Source of the DNA: an uncultured Psychroserpens sp.
GTDB lineage: Bacteria > Bacteroidota > Bacteroidia > Flavobacteriales > Flavobacteriaceae
Direction of reading: 5' to 3'
Assembly: GCA_947489585.1 (NCBI GenBank)
Contig: CANLEE010000003.1
Span: 286,259-350,258, forward strand
Length of the DNA: 64,000 nt
Shown: piece after piece, positions 27,260 through 35,622 of the stretch
How the letters are laid out: the number at the start of each line of letters is the position of its first letter
Position numbering within the stretch: the first letter of the stretch is position 1
Translations under genes and position numbers: made by a program
Notes under the pieces: model-generated
What the model saw: the letters and a program-made list of their open reading frames with translations, nothing else
Told to the model about the DNA's origin: nothing
Database searches by the model: none

Positions 27260-27298
27260 TTGTTGAATTATTGATTAGGCATACCCAAGCATCTAAAA

Positions 27299-28660
27299 AT
27301 GAAAACTAAACTATATATCCTGCTTCTTGTCTTCGGAATATGCCTATTTCCGAAGCCTACTTTTGCGCAAGTTGATTTCAATAAACGCCCAGATGATGAT
27401 TTGGGAAATGTCGAAGATAAATTTCAAGAATACTTCTTTGAAGCCCTTAAGCAAAAAGGGATTGAGAACTATCAAAAATCTGCCGATGCACTTTTAAAAT
27501 GCATTGATTTGAAAGATGACGATCCTGTTTTGTATTATGAACTAGGTAAAAACTACAAAGCACTTAAAAATTTTGGTGCAGCAGAGGATGCTTTAAAAAA
27601 AGCCGTATCAAAGTCGCCAGAAAATGAATGGTTTTTAGACGAGTTATACGATGTGTATATCCAACAAGACGAAATGGATAAAGCGCTTAAAACAGTAAAA
27701 CAATTAGTAAAGTTTCATCCAGATTATAAGCAAGATTTAGCATCACTATATATTCGTGTTAAAAAATATAGAGATGCACTCAAGTTGCTTGATGAAATGG
27801 ACGAGCAATTAGGTTATAGTGAAGACAGGGACTATTTGCGTAATCAAATATACAATGTAACGGGTAATGATGATGATCGAATAGAAAATCTTGAAGAACG
27901 TGTTAAAAGCAATCCTGAAGATGAATCCAATTACTTACGACTCATTTACAGATATAGTGAAACAGGTGATACACAAAAAGCTTTTGCTGCTGCAAAGCGT
28001 TTACTTAAACTTAACCCAGAATCACAATTGGTGCATTTAGCATTGTATAAATTTTATTTAGATGAAAATGATACTACAAATGCTATAAAATCTATGAAAA
28101 CCGTTCTAAAGAGCCCTGTGATTAAGCCTGAAGCTAAAACAAAAGTGCTCAATGATTTTGTAAAATTTGTAGGTGTGCACCCAGAATATGAGGCCGATTT
28201 AGTAGAGATCACAGCTTTGGTAAGTGAAGACAAAAGTGTAAAAACCTTATTGGAATTAGCTGAATATTACTTAAAATCTAACGACAAAGTAAAAGCATTA
28301 AGTTATTATGAAGAAGCTTTAAGTCAAGAGCCTAATGAGTTTAAAATTATTCGAGATGTGCTTTTGCTTCAAATAGATTTGAATAAAGATTCTCAAGCAG
28401 CTAAAAAGAGTATTGAAACCATAGATATCTTTCCTGCCCAACCTATTTTATATTTAATTAATGGTGTGGCTAATAACAAAATAAAGCAACCAGAAAAGGC
28501 AATTGAAAGCTTAGAAATAGGATTAGATTATATTGTTGAAAACCCTAAAATGGAAGCCGATTTTTACAAACAATTAAGTGAAGCCTATAAGCAGTTAAAT
28601 AATATTAGCCAATCTGAAGCGTTTGCTAAAAAGGCGCAAGCCTTATTGAAAGATCAATAG
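27299..28660 (+). CDS. TPR repeat exported protein
   Basis: A 453-residue protein with a signal peptide (cleavage near FAQ, residue 24) followed by TPR-like helical repeats through most of its length (clear at about 75-150, 190-240 and 305-350). Repeat signatures include DPVLYYELGKNYKALKNFGAAEDALKKAV. No other domain. The order TPR, DUF4292 lipoprotein, EnvC-like with gaps of 3 bp and a 11-bp overlap indicates one transcript, and a shared role in envelope assembly. Confidence 0.87.
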   Translation: MKTKLYILLLVFGICLFPKPTFAQVDFNKRPDDDLGNVEDKFQEYFFEALKQKGIENYQKSADALLKCIDLKDDDPVLYYELGKNYKALKNFGAAEDALKKAVSKSPENEWFLDELYDVYIQQDEMDKALKTVKQLVKFHPDYKQDLASLYIRVKKYRDALKLLDEMDEQLGYSEDRDYLRNQIYNVTGNDDDRIENLEERVKSNPEDESNYLRLIYRYSETGDTQKAFAAAKRLLKLNPESQLVHLALYKFYLDENDTTNAIKSMKTVLKSPVIKPEAKTKVLNDFVKFVGVHPEYEADLVEITALVSEDKSVKTLLELAEYYLKSNDKVKALSYYEEALSQEPNEFKIIRDVLLLQIDLNKDSQAAKKSIETIDIFPAQPILYLINGVANNKIKQPEKAIESLEIGLDYIVENPKMEADFYKQLSEAYKQLNNISQSEAFAKKAQALLKDQ

Positions 28661-28663
28661 TAT

Positions 28664-29446
28664 ATGAAGATTTTAAAAATTGGTTTAGTTTGCATATTCC
28701 TTGCAATAGTAGTTTCATGTAAGCCCGCACAAAGTGTGGTTGCTAAAGGTGAAATTAATGAAAAGTTATCTGCAAAGCAATTAATTAAGGAAAATACCAA
28801 ACAAGATGCTAAATTTAAAACACTACAGGCCAAAGTAAAAATTGACGTTATTCAAGACTTGAAGGAGTCGTCTTATACTGTCAATTTGCGTATGGAAAAA
28901 GACAAAACCATTTGGATTAGCGCAACGCTTGGACTTGCAAGAGCAATGATTACCCCAGATAGTGTTAAGTTTTATGATAAAATCAATAATCAATACTTTG
29001 ATGGTGATTATGAACTCTTAAGTAATTTATTAGGGATAGATTTAGATTATGATAAAGTTCAAAGTTTATTGATTGGAGAAGCACTTTTTAATTTAAAAGA
29101 TGACACCTATATCATTTCAACAAATGAAGACTCTTATATTTTACAGCCTAAAAATCAAGATGCTTTATTAGAGTTGTTTTTACTGTTTAATCCATCACAT
29201 TTTAAAATGGATTCACAACAATTATTACAACCTTTAAAGAAACGGTTTTTACAAATAGATTACTTGAGCTATCAAGAAGTAGATAAAGAAATCTTGCCGC
29301 AAAACCTTAAGATTATTGCTGTAGAAGGTTCAGAAGAACTTAATGTTGTAATGGAATACAAATCAGTTTCTGTTAATGAAGACGTGAGGTTTCCGTTTAG
29401 AATACCTTCAGGTTTTGAAGAAATAATTTTAGAAGATGCTAAATAA
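28664..29446 (+). CDS. DUF4292 lipoprotein
   Basis: A 260-residue lipoprotein with lipobox Cys19 (IVVSC). The mature chain is a DUF4292 domain, whose fold is related to LolA/LolB-type half-barrels: KFKTLQAKVKIDV near the start, IWISATLGLARAMITPDSVKFYDK in the middle. A LolB-like role in lipoprotein or lipid handling is a reasonable but unproven inference. It starts 3 bp after the TPR gene and overlaps the EnvC-like gene by 11 bp. Confidence 0.87.
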   Translation: MKILKIGLVCIFLAIVVSCKPAQSVVAKGEINEKLSAKQLIKENTKQDAKFKTLQAKVKIDVIQDLKESSYTVNLRMEKDKTIWISATLGLARAMITPDSVKFYDKINNQYFDGDYELLSNLLGIDLDYDKVQSLLIGEALFNLKDDTYIISTNEDSYILQPKNQDALLELFLLFNPSHFKMDSQQLLQPLKKRFLQIDYLSYQEVDKEILPQNLKIIAVEGSEELNVVMEYKSVSVNEDVRFPFRIPSGFEEIILEDAK

Positions 29447-30653
29447 ATCAACCTATATTCTTTTTTTGTTTTTATTACTGAATAGTATTTCAGTACAAGC
29501 GCAAAGTGCAAAGCAAAAAGCACTTGAAGCCAAACGTTTAAAATTTCAGAAGGAATTAAAACAACTCAACTCATTATTGTTTTCAGATCAGAAAAAAGAG
29601 AAATCGGTCATTTCATTAGTTGAAGACCTTAATTATAAAGTAAGTGTGAGACGAAACTTGATTAAGGTAACAAATGATCAAGCCAATTTACTAACACGAG
29701 AAATCAATGCTAATCAAAATGAAATTTCGAGTTTAAGAGACCAGCTCACTACTTTAAAAAAGGACTATTCTGAGATGATTGTAAAATCATATAAGAGCAA
29801 ATCAGAACAAAGCCGAGTAATGTTTTTATTGTCTTCAGAAGATTTTAAACAAGCCTATAAGAGATTACAATACATTAAGCAGTATGCGGATTACCAAAAG
29901 GAACAAGGAGATTTAATTAAAGGAAAAACTTTAAAATTACAAGAATTAAATACTGATTTAATACGTCAGAAAAAAGATAAAGATCAACTTGTTGCTGAAA
30001 ATAGAGCGACTAAAAAAGCGCTCGAAAAAGAATTAAAAGAACAAGAAAAACTTATGAATTCTATTAGAAAAAACATGAGTTCATATGCTTCAAAAATTAA
30101 AAAAACGCAACAACAAATAGATAAGATTGATAGAGAGATTGAACGTATTATTAGAGAGGCTATTGCCGAATCTAACAGGAAAGCAGGAAAGTCATCATCA
30201 TCTAAAGGTTTTGCTTTAACACCAAAAGCTAAAATCATAGCCAAAAACTTTGCATCTAATAAAGGCAAATTGCCTTGGCCAGTTGATAGAGGTGTGGTAA
30301 AAGTAAGGTATGGTACTCAAAAATCTCCAATTGATCCTACGGTTAAAATAAAAAGTAATGGTGTTAGAATTGCTACTGAAAAAAATGCCAAAGTTAAGGC
30401 GGTTTTTGAAGGTGAAGTCTCCAAAGTAATTGTTCAAAAAAATTACAACCCTATTATTATGATTAGACACGGTAACTATATCACCATTTACAGAAACTTG
30501 TCTAAGTTCTATGTAAAACCGGGCGATAAAATCACAAGAAACCAAGTGATAGGTGAAGTGTTTACCAATAGTGATGGAGAATCTATGTTAGGCTTTAATA
30601 TTTACAAAGATTCAAAGCCAGAGAATCCTGCATCATGGATTTATAAAATGTAA
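29436..30653 (+). CDS. EnvC-like murein hydrolase activator (degenerate M23 domain)
   Basis: A 405-residue periplasmic protein: signal peptide (to about residue 22), a long coiled coil (about 25-250, rich in Lys, Glu and Gln) and a C-terminal LytM/M23 domain (about 275-405). The domain lacks the zinc ligands of active M23 enzymes: the usual HxH is replaced by GFNIY and no H-x-x-x-D pair is found. This matches EnvC/NlpD, which do not cut peptidoglycan themselves but activate amidases during division. The amidase is not in the window. It ends 3 bp from a convergent gene. Confidence 0.87.
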   Translation: MLNKSTYILFLFLLLNSISVQAQSAKQKALEAKRLKFQKELKQLNSLLFSDQKKEKSVISLVEDLNYKVSVRRNLIKVTNDQANLLTREINANQNEISSLRDQLTTLKKDYSEMIVKSYKSKSEQSRVMFLLSSEDFKQAYKRLQYIKQYADYQKEQGDLIKGKTLKLQELNTDLIRQKKDKDQLVAENRATKKALEKELKEQEKLMNSIRKNMSSYASKIKKTQQQIDKIDREIERIIREAIAESNRKAGKSSSSKGFALTPKAKIIAKNFASNKGKLPWPVDRGVVKVRYGTQKSPIDPTVKIKSNGVRIATEKNAKVKAVFEGEVSKVIVQKNYNPIIMIRHGNYITIYRNLSKFYVKPGDKITRNQVIGEVFTNSDGESMLGFNIYKDSKPENPASWIYKM

Positions 30654-30656
30654 ATA

Positions 30657-30869
30657 CTAAACTCTTACAACCACATAACCTTTTCTGGTTTTTTTATAGT
30701 GTTTGCCATTCCAGAAATAATAACGTTTCCCTTTAACTTTAACTATTTTGTAATGTTTAGGAGGTGTTTTGACAACTGTTACAGTTGCTGGTCTGGTTAC
30801 TACACGAGTTGCACAAGAGCTTAAACTTAATAAGCATGCTGCCGAAAAAATAAGGATTAAAGTTCTCAT
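30657..30869 (-). CDS. Small basic lipoprotein
   Basis: A 70-residue protein with a signal peptide and lipobox Cys19 (LSLSSC). The mature part is short, Lys/Tyr/Val-rich (KIVKVKGKRYYFWNGKHYKKTRKGYVVVRV in part), with a WNGKHYKK core resembling envelope proteins of the YXWGKKYY type found in many Bacteroidota. Function unknown. It is convergent with the EnvC-like gene with only 3 bp between the stops. Confidence 0.72.
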   Translation of the reverse strand: MRTLILIFSAACLLSLSSCATRVVTRPATVTVVKTPPKHYKIVKVKGKRYYFWNGKHYKKTRKGYVVVRV

Positions 30870-30917
30870 AGTATTAAGATTTGATTCTACTATAAGACCT
30901 AAGTGAATTTAAAAGGT

Positions 30918-31430
30918 TTAATCAATAAACAAAGCCTTTAACTCTGTAGCATCACCAGGCTTCATTTTACCTGCAACTACTAAACTTAATTGCTTACGAC
31001 GTAAGGCGGCATCGTAACGTTCTTTTTCAAGTTCTGTTTCAGCAATAAGTTGAGGGACTTTTACAGGACGCCCGGTTTCATCAACAGCTACAAACGTGTA
31101 AATAGCTTCATTGGCTTTGATGCACTCACCAGATTCTCGATCTTCAATCCAAACATCCATATACACTTCCATAGAACTTGTGAAAGCACGAGAAACTTTA
31201 GCCTCAACTGTTACGACACTTCCTAATGGAATGGATCTGTTAAAAGCAACATGGTTTACAGAAGCTGTAACTACAATACGTCTACTATGACGACGTGCAG
31301 CAATGCTTGCAGCTCTATCCATACGCGCTAATAATTCACCACCAAAAAGATTGTTTATTGGATTGGTCTCACTTGGAAGTACCAAATCGGTCATGATTGT
31401 TTTAGACTGAAATGCAGTTCTTGGCTCCAT
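30918..31430 (-). CDS. Acyl-CoA thioesterase (hotdog fold)
   Basis: A 170-residue cytoplasmic thioesterase of the YciA/BACH type that hydrolyses acyl-CoA to free acid and CoA. The hotdog helix NLFGGELLARMDRAASIAARRHS and the core strand TASVNHVAFNRSIPLG are present; the single domain is followed by a basic, Lys/Arg-rich tail from about residue 130. Chain-length preference cannot be read. A TACCTTTG promoter element is 54-61 bp upstream of its start. Confidence 0.9.
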   Translation of the reverse strand: MEPRTAFQSKTIMTDLVLPSETNPINNLFGGELLARMDRAASIAARRHSRRIVVTASVNHVAFNRSIPLGSVVTVEAKVSRAFTSSMEVYMDVWIEDRESGECIKANEAIYTFVAVDETGRPVKVPQLIAETELEKERYDAALRRKQLSLVVAGKMKPGDATELKALFID

Positions 31431-31483
31431 AAAGTTTAGTTTTTATTTCCGTGTAAACGAAAACCTCTTAGGGTTTAAAAGTG

Positions 31484-31491
31484 CAAAGGTA
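31484..31491 (-). promoter_or_regulatory. Promoter -7 element of the thioesterase gene
   Basis: Minus-strand TACCTTTG, a full match to TAnnTTTG, 54 bp upstream of the ATG at 31430. A TTG lies 24 bp further upstream, a longer spacer than usual. Confidence 0.5.
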
Positions 31492-31576
31492 AGATGATTT
31501 TATATCTTATATAAGCAATTTTTGAAATATAACAACGTCAGTTTGAGTGACCAACTAAAGTAGATTGCATCGAGAA

Positions 31577-32515
31577 CTAGTCTAAAGCCTTCACCAATAA
31601 CCAAGCATCACGATTGTGCGTGCGTTTAATGGTTCTTAGTGCTCTTAAAGCTTCTAAACGATCAGAGTGACTAGAATATACAACTTCGTGAAGCCCGTAT
31701 CGATTTACACCTATTTTACGTGCTTTAAACCCTTGGTCTCTAAGTTGCTGTACTTTTTTCTCAGAGTTTGCTTGTATTCGAAACGCGCCAGCAACGATAT
31801 GGTAGTTTCCAGATGGTTTTTCAACAGTTAGTGTAGCAGCAGGTAATGGGTTATCAATCACAAACGTTGCTTCTTGTACTTTAGCATCCAATTGCTCATT
31901 TGCTTCCTCTTGAGCTAATTGATTGTGATTTTCAATTTGACCTACATGATATTTAGACGCTCCAAAACCGCCAATAGTCAATGCAATTAATGCAATAGCA
32001 GCATATTTAAGATAAGGCCTGCTTTTGCGTTTTTCTGGCGTGATGGTTAATGGAATAGCCTCTTCAAGCTCTTCAACAATCTCTTTGTGAATTTCTCTAG
32101 TAATATCTGCTGAAGTGAATTGCGATAATCCAAAAGCATCAGTCAAATAATTTATATGATGTGATGGTTCAAAATTAATGTTGCCTTCTGTGTTTAAAAT
32201 TAAATCACCAATATTATTTAAAGCTATTGTTTCGCCTTCAATCAAATAAGATTTAATAGCTTTTACTTGTTTTGCAATTTTCTCTACAGCAACTTGATAA
32301 GGCACTTTTTCAATTTCGGCAATGTAATTTGCTAAGAGACCATCATTGTTTTGTAATTGTTCATTAAAAGACAAGGCCTTTTTTGGAGGATAAAATGAAT
32401 GTGTCGTCTCATGCACTTTTGCAGAAACGCGATGTGTCAAAAAAGCACCAAACTGAGGTACAATAACACAATCGTATCTATATAGTAAATCGCTGATGTA
32501 AGTCTCTAATTGCAT
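31577..32515 (-). CDS. SPOR domain protein with N-terminal HU/CCDC81-like domain
   Basis: A 312-residue protein starting at the ATG at 32515 (MQLETYISDLLYRYDCVIVPQFGAF); an upstream in-frame ATG at 32554 adds 13 residues. An N-terminal HU-like domain (about 1-110, CCDC81-type in Bacteroidota) faces the cytoplasm, one membrane helix follows (about 175-195), and the C-terminal SPOR domain (about 235-312) binds denuded peptidoglycan at division sites. It may link the nucleoid or cytoskeleton to septal wall. It is divergent from dprA with about 105 bp between starts. Confidence 0.87.
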   Translation of the reverse strand: MQLETYISDLLYRYDCVIVPQFGAFLTHRVSAKVHETTHSFYPPKKALSFNEQLQNNDGLLANYIAEIEKVPYQVAVEKIAKQVKAIKSYLIEGETIALNNIGDLILNTEGNINFEPSHHINYLTDAFGLSQFTSADITREIHKEIVEELEEAIPLTITPEKRKSRPYLKYAAIALIALTIGGFGASKYHVGQIENHNQLAQEEANEQLDAKVQEATFVIDNPLPAATLTVEKPSGNYHIVAGAFRIQANSEKKVQQLRDQGFKARKIGVNRYGLHEVVYSSHSDRLEALRALRTIKRTHNRDAWLLVKALD

Positions 32516-32584
32516 AAAAACAAAGTTAAAAATTTTTGAATGCGAATAAAACATCCAGATAAGTATTTATTAACAAGCTGTTTT

Positions 32585-32617
32585 TTTGTTTATTATATAG
32601 AAAATATACTATATTTA
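32585..32617 (+). promoter_or_regulatory. Promoter of dprA
   Basis: TTTG (32585-32588) and TATATTTA (32610-32617) are 21 bp apart, close to the flavobacterial -33/-7 pattern. The ATG follows 3 bp after, so the message would be almost leaderless if this is used. Confidence 0.45.
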
Positions 32618-32620
32618 ATA

Positions 32621-33721
32621 ATGAATCAAGATTTAATCTACATTTTAGCTTTACAACATGTCCCTAAAATAGGTGATGTAATGGCTAAAAGACTAATTAG
32701 TTATTGTGGTTCTGCAGAAGCGGTATTGAAAGAAAAAAAATCCAATCTCCTCAAAATTGATGGGATTGGTTCAACAACAATTAAAGGGCTTTTTGATACT
32801 TCTCATTTAACAGATGCTGAGGCAGAACTACAATTTATAAATGACAATGATATTACCTGTTTATATTTTACGGATGATGATTATCCAGATAAGTTAAAAC
32901 ATTGTGTTGATAGTCCAATTTTACTATTTCAATCAGGAAAAATAGACCTCAAGAAACCTCGAATTATAAGCATTGTAGGTACTCGAAAAATAACAAGTTA
33001 CGGAGTTGCCTTTTGCGAAAAACTCATCGAACAGCTGTCACCTTTTAATCCCGTGATTGTTTCAGGATTTGCTTATGGAGCAGACATCACGGCACATAAA
33101 TCGGCTATAAAAAACAACTTACAAACAATTGGTTGTTTGGCTCACGGCTTAAATCAAATTTATCCAAAAACACACAAAAAGTATAGGGTTGATGTTGAAC
33201 AAAATGGAGGGTTTCTAACTGATTTTTGGAGCACTGATGTTTTTGATCGCAACAATTTTTTAAAACGAAATCGAATCATTGCAGGTATAAGTGAAGCCAC
33301 AATTGTTATAGAATCTGCAGAAAAAGGAGGGAGTCTTGTCACCGCCGATATTGCTAACTCATATAACCGTGATGTGTTTGCGGTTCCTGGTCGTGTAACT
33401 GATAATCAAAGCATCGGTTGTAATAATTTAATAAAAACACAGCAGGCGCAGATGTTGTCTAATCCTTTAGATATTCCATATATGTTGAATTGGGAACTAG
33501 AAAACAAAGAAAAACCAGCGATTCAAAAACAATTGTTTATAGAATTAACTTCTGAAGAAAAGGTGATTTATAACTATCTTAAAAACCAAGATAAACAGCT
33601 TTTAGATATCATTGCCTTAGAATGTAAAATGCCCATTTTTAAAGTCGCAAGTATTTTATTGACAATGGAATTAAAAGGTGTCACGCGACCGCTTCCAGGG
33701 AAATTGTTTGAGTTGATTTAG
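32621..33721 (+). CDS. dprA: DNA-processing protein DprA
   Basis: A 366-residue protein that loads RecA on incoming single-stranded DNA during natural transformation. The ATG at 32621 (MNQDLIYILALQHVPKIGD) is preferred over the longer frame from 32540. An N-terminal helix-hairpin region leads to the Rossmann-type DprA core with ISIVGTRKITSYG and VSGFAYGADITAHKSAI, and a C-terminal winged helix (KVASILLTMELKGVTRPLPG). The 3' end overlaps convergent trpS by 4 bp. RecA, its partner, is encoded at 38306. Confidence 0.94.
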   Translation: MNQDLIYILALQHVPKIGDVMAKRLISYCGSAEAVLKEKKSNLLKIDGIGSTTIKGLFDTSHLTDAEAELQFINDNDITCLYFTDDDYPDKLKHCVDSPILLFQSGKIDLKKPRIISIVGTRKITSYGVAFCEKLIEQLSPFNPVIVSGFAYGADITAHKSAIKNNLQTIGCLAHGLNQIYPKTHKKYRVDVEQNGGFLTDFWSTDVFDRNNFLKRNRIIAGISEATIVIESAEKGGSLVTADIANSYNRDVFAVPGRVTDNQSIGCNNLIKTQQAQMLSNPLDIPYMLNWELENKEKPAIQKQLFIELTSEEKVIYNYLKNQDKQLLDIIALECKMPIFKVASILLTMELKGVTRPLPGKLFELI

Positions 33722-34686
33722 TACCCAACCCTTTCACGTACACGTTTTAATACATCATCAGCAACGGCTTTTGCTTTTTCAGCTCCAATAGCTAACGCAT
33801 CGTCTATCTCGTTGAGGTTATTCATAAAATGATTGTAACGTTCACGTTGTGTCCCAAATTTGTCAAGAATTAATTCATACAACGCTTGTTTCGCATGTCC
33901 ATAACCATAACCGCCATTTTCGTAGTTAGATTTCATGTTGCTAATCTCAGATTCCGAAGCTAATAAACTGTAAAGCGCAAAGCAATTACACGTTGTCCAG
34001 TCTTTTGGATCTTCAAGAGGTGTGCTATCGGTTTCTATAGACATGATTTGTTTACGTAGTTTCTTTTCAGCTAAGAAAATATCGATAATATTCCCTTTAC
34101 TTTTGCTCATTTTGGCACCATCCGTTCCAGGGACAAGCATGGTGTTTTCATGAACTTTACCTTCAGGCATGACAAAAGTTTCGCCAACTTTAGCGTGAAA
34201 TCGAGAAGCAACATCACGTGTCATTTCGATATGCTGTAACTGATCTTTTCCCACAGGAATAATATCAGAATCATATAATAAAATATCTGCAGCCATCAAC
34301 ATAGGATAGCTAAATAATCCTGCATTAACATCTTCAAGACGATCTGCTTTGTCCTTAAAACTATGTGCTAATGTGAGGCGTTGGTAAGGAAAAAAACAAC
34401 TTAAATACCATGACAATTCAGTCACTTGAGGAATATCACTTTGCCTGTAAAATACTGTTTTGTCAATATCCAAACCAAAAGCTAACCATGTTGCTGCAGT
34501 AGAATAGGTGTTTTGACGTAAAGTTTCGGCATCTTTTATCTGAGTTAAGGAGTGCATATCTGCAATAAAAAGAAACGAATCATTTTTTTCATCATTCGAC
34601 ATTTGTATTGCTGGTAAAATAGCACCTAAAATATTACCGAGATGAGGTGTTCCTGTACTTTGTATTCCTGTGAGTATTCTTGCCAT
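33718..34686 (-). CDS. trpS: Tryptophanyl-tRNA synthetase
   Basis: A 322-residue class I synthetase charging tRNA-Trp in the cytoplasm. The HIGH-type motif is TPHLGN (residues 13-18), and the KMSKS loop is intact in GAKMSKSKGN (about residue 195). Full length. A perfect 7-bp hairpin ends 6 bp before the ATG in the message. Its -7 element (minus-strand TACCTTTG, 34752-34745) stands back-to-back with that of the acyltransferase gene. Confidence 0.96.
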   Translation of the reverse strand: MARILTGIQSTGTPHLGNILGAILPAIQMSNDEKNDSFLFIADMHSLTQIKDAETLRQNTYSTAATWLAFGLDIDKTVFYRQSDIPQVTELSWYLSCFFPYQRLTLAHSFKDKADRLEDVNAGLFSYPMLMAADILLYDSDIIPVGKDQLQHIEMTRDVASRFHAKVGETFVMPEGKVHENTMLVPGTDGAKMSKSKGNIIDIFLAEKKLRKQIMSIETDSTPLEDPKDWTTCNCFALYSLLASESEISNMKSNYENGGYGYGHAKQALYELILDKFGTQRERYNHFMNNLNEIDDALAIGAEKAKAVADDVLKRVRERVGY

Positions 34687-34692
34687 GTCTAC

Positions 34693-34710
34693 TTCCCATA
34701 AAAATGGGAA
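34693..34710 (-). promoter_or_regulatory. Hairpin in the trpS leader
   Basis: TTCCCAT and ATGGGAA pair perfectly across four bases (7-bp stem). In the message the 3' arm ends 6 bases before the start codon, where it could affect ribosome access. No T-run follows. Confidence 0.45.
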
Positions 34711-34744
34711 TCTATTTAATTATTATTTCAATTGATATCGTCAG

Positions 34745-34752
34745 CAAAGGTA
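34745..34752 (-). promoter_or_regulatory. Promoter -7 element of trpS
   Basis: Minus-strand TACCTTTG, a full match to TAnnTTTG, about 60 bp upstream of the trpS ATG. Confidence 0.5.
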
Positions 34753-34785
34753 ATTTTTTTAGTAGAATTGTTGAATTAATTTGAC

Positions 34786-34793
34786 TAGTTTTG
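34786..34793 (+). promoter_or_regulatory. Promoter -7 element of the acyltransferase gene
   Basis: TAGTTTTG matches TAnnTTTG. It overlaps the TTG at 34791 that could be read as a start, which argues for the ATG at 34800 as the true start; a TTG at 34768-34770 is 15 bp upstream, a short spacer. Confidence 0.4.
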
Positions 34794-34799
34794 AGCCTA

Positions 34800-35537
34800 A
34801 TGAAGATTTTCAAGTCTATATTCTGGGTTTTATATCGTATTTGGTTCTACATATTAGTAGCAATACCAATAGTAATTTTGTTTCCCATTTTAGTCATATC
34901 TATTTTAAAAGAATCGTGGTATCCTTTCTTTTTTAAAATCGCTCGGCTTTGGGCACGTTTTATTTTAATTGGAATGGGGTTCAATGTCAAGATAGAACGA
35001 GAGCAAATTCCTGAACCTCAAAAGAGTTATATGTTTATTGCCAATCACACCTCTATGGCAGATATTATGCTCATGTTAGTAACCGTTAAAAACCCATTTG
35101 TATTTGTTGGTAAGAAAGAATTGGCTAAAATTCCACTGTTTGGGTTTTTCTATAAACGTACAAGTATACTGGTCGATAGAAGTAGCCCTAAAAGTAGACA
35201 GGCCGTATTTTTAAGAGCTCAACGACGATTAAAACAAGGGATGAGCATTTGTATCTTTCCTGAAGGAGGTGTTCCAGATGAAAGCATTGTTTTAGATGTG
35301 TTTAAAGACGGTGCTTTTAGAATGGCCATTAATCATCAAATACCAATTGTACCAATTACTTTTGGGGATAATAAAAAACGGTTTTCTTATACATTTTTTA
35401 GCGGAAGTCCTGGACAAATGAGAGCAAAGGTGCATCAATTTATTTCTACTCAAGGTTTAACAACAGAGGACACAAAACGCATCAACTCTCAAGCACATAC
35501 ATTACTATTAAATCAATTAAACGCATTTAATGTTTGA
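34800..35537 (+). CDS. 1-acylglycerol-3-phosphate acyltransferase (PlsC family)
   Basis: A 245-residue membrane-bound acyltransferase. The catalytic NHTSMAD (H-x4-D) and the FPEGG motif that binds the phosphate are present, after an N-terminal hydrophobic helix. It adds the second acyl chain to lysophosphatidate in phospholipid synthesis. I start it at the ATG at 34800 because a promoter element covers the upstream TTG. A strong terminator follows 5 bp after the stop. Confidence 0.9.
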   Translation: MKIFKSIFWVLYRIWFYILVAIPIVILFPILVISILKESWYPFFFKIARLWARFILIGMGFNVKIEREQIPEPQKSYMFIANHTSMADIMLMLVTVKNPFVFVGKKELAKIPLFGFFYKRTSILVDRSSPKSRQAVFLRAQRRLKQGMSICIFPEGGVPDESIVLDVFKDGAFRMAINHQIPIVPITFGDNKKRFSYTFFSGSPGQMRAKVHQFISTQGLTTEDTKRINSQAHTLLLNQLNAFNV

Positions 35538-35542
35538 CAAAA

Positions 35543-35572
35543 AAAAGCTGCTCTTGGCACAGAGCAGCTTTT
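35543..35572 (+). terminator. Terminator after the acyltransferase gene
   Basis: AAAAGCTGCTCT and AGAGCAGCTTTT form a 12-bp perfect stem with a 6-base loop. The T-tail is short, four bases. Confidence 0.8.
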
Positions 35573-35622
35573 CGTCATCATTGCATATAAGTTTGCAATA
35601 ACTATCTAACCAACTAAAAAAC

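Noticed and set aside
27289..27295. GCATCTA as a third ECF-type promoter before the TPR gene
   Set aside because: No GCAACCT-like box at the 13-bp spacing, and the gene is inside a co-directional run.
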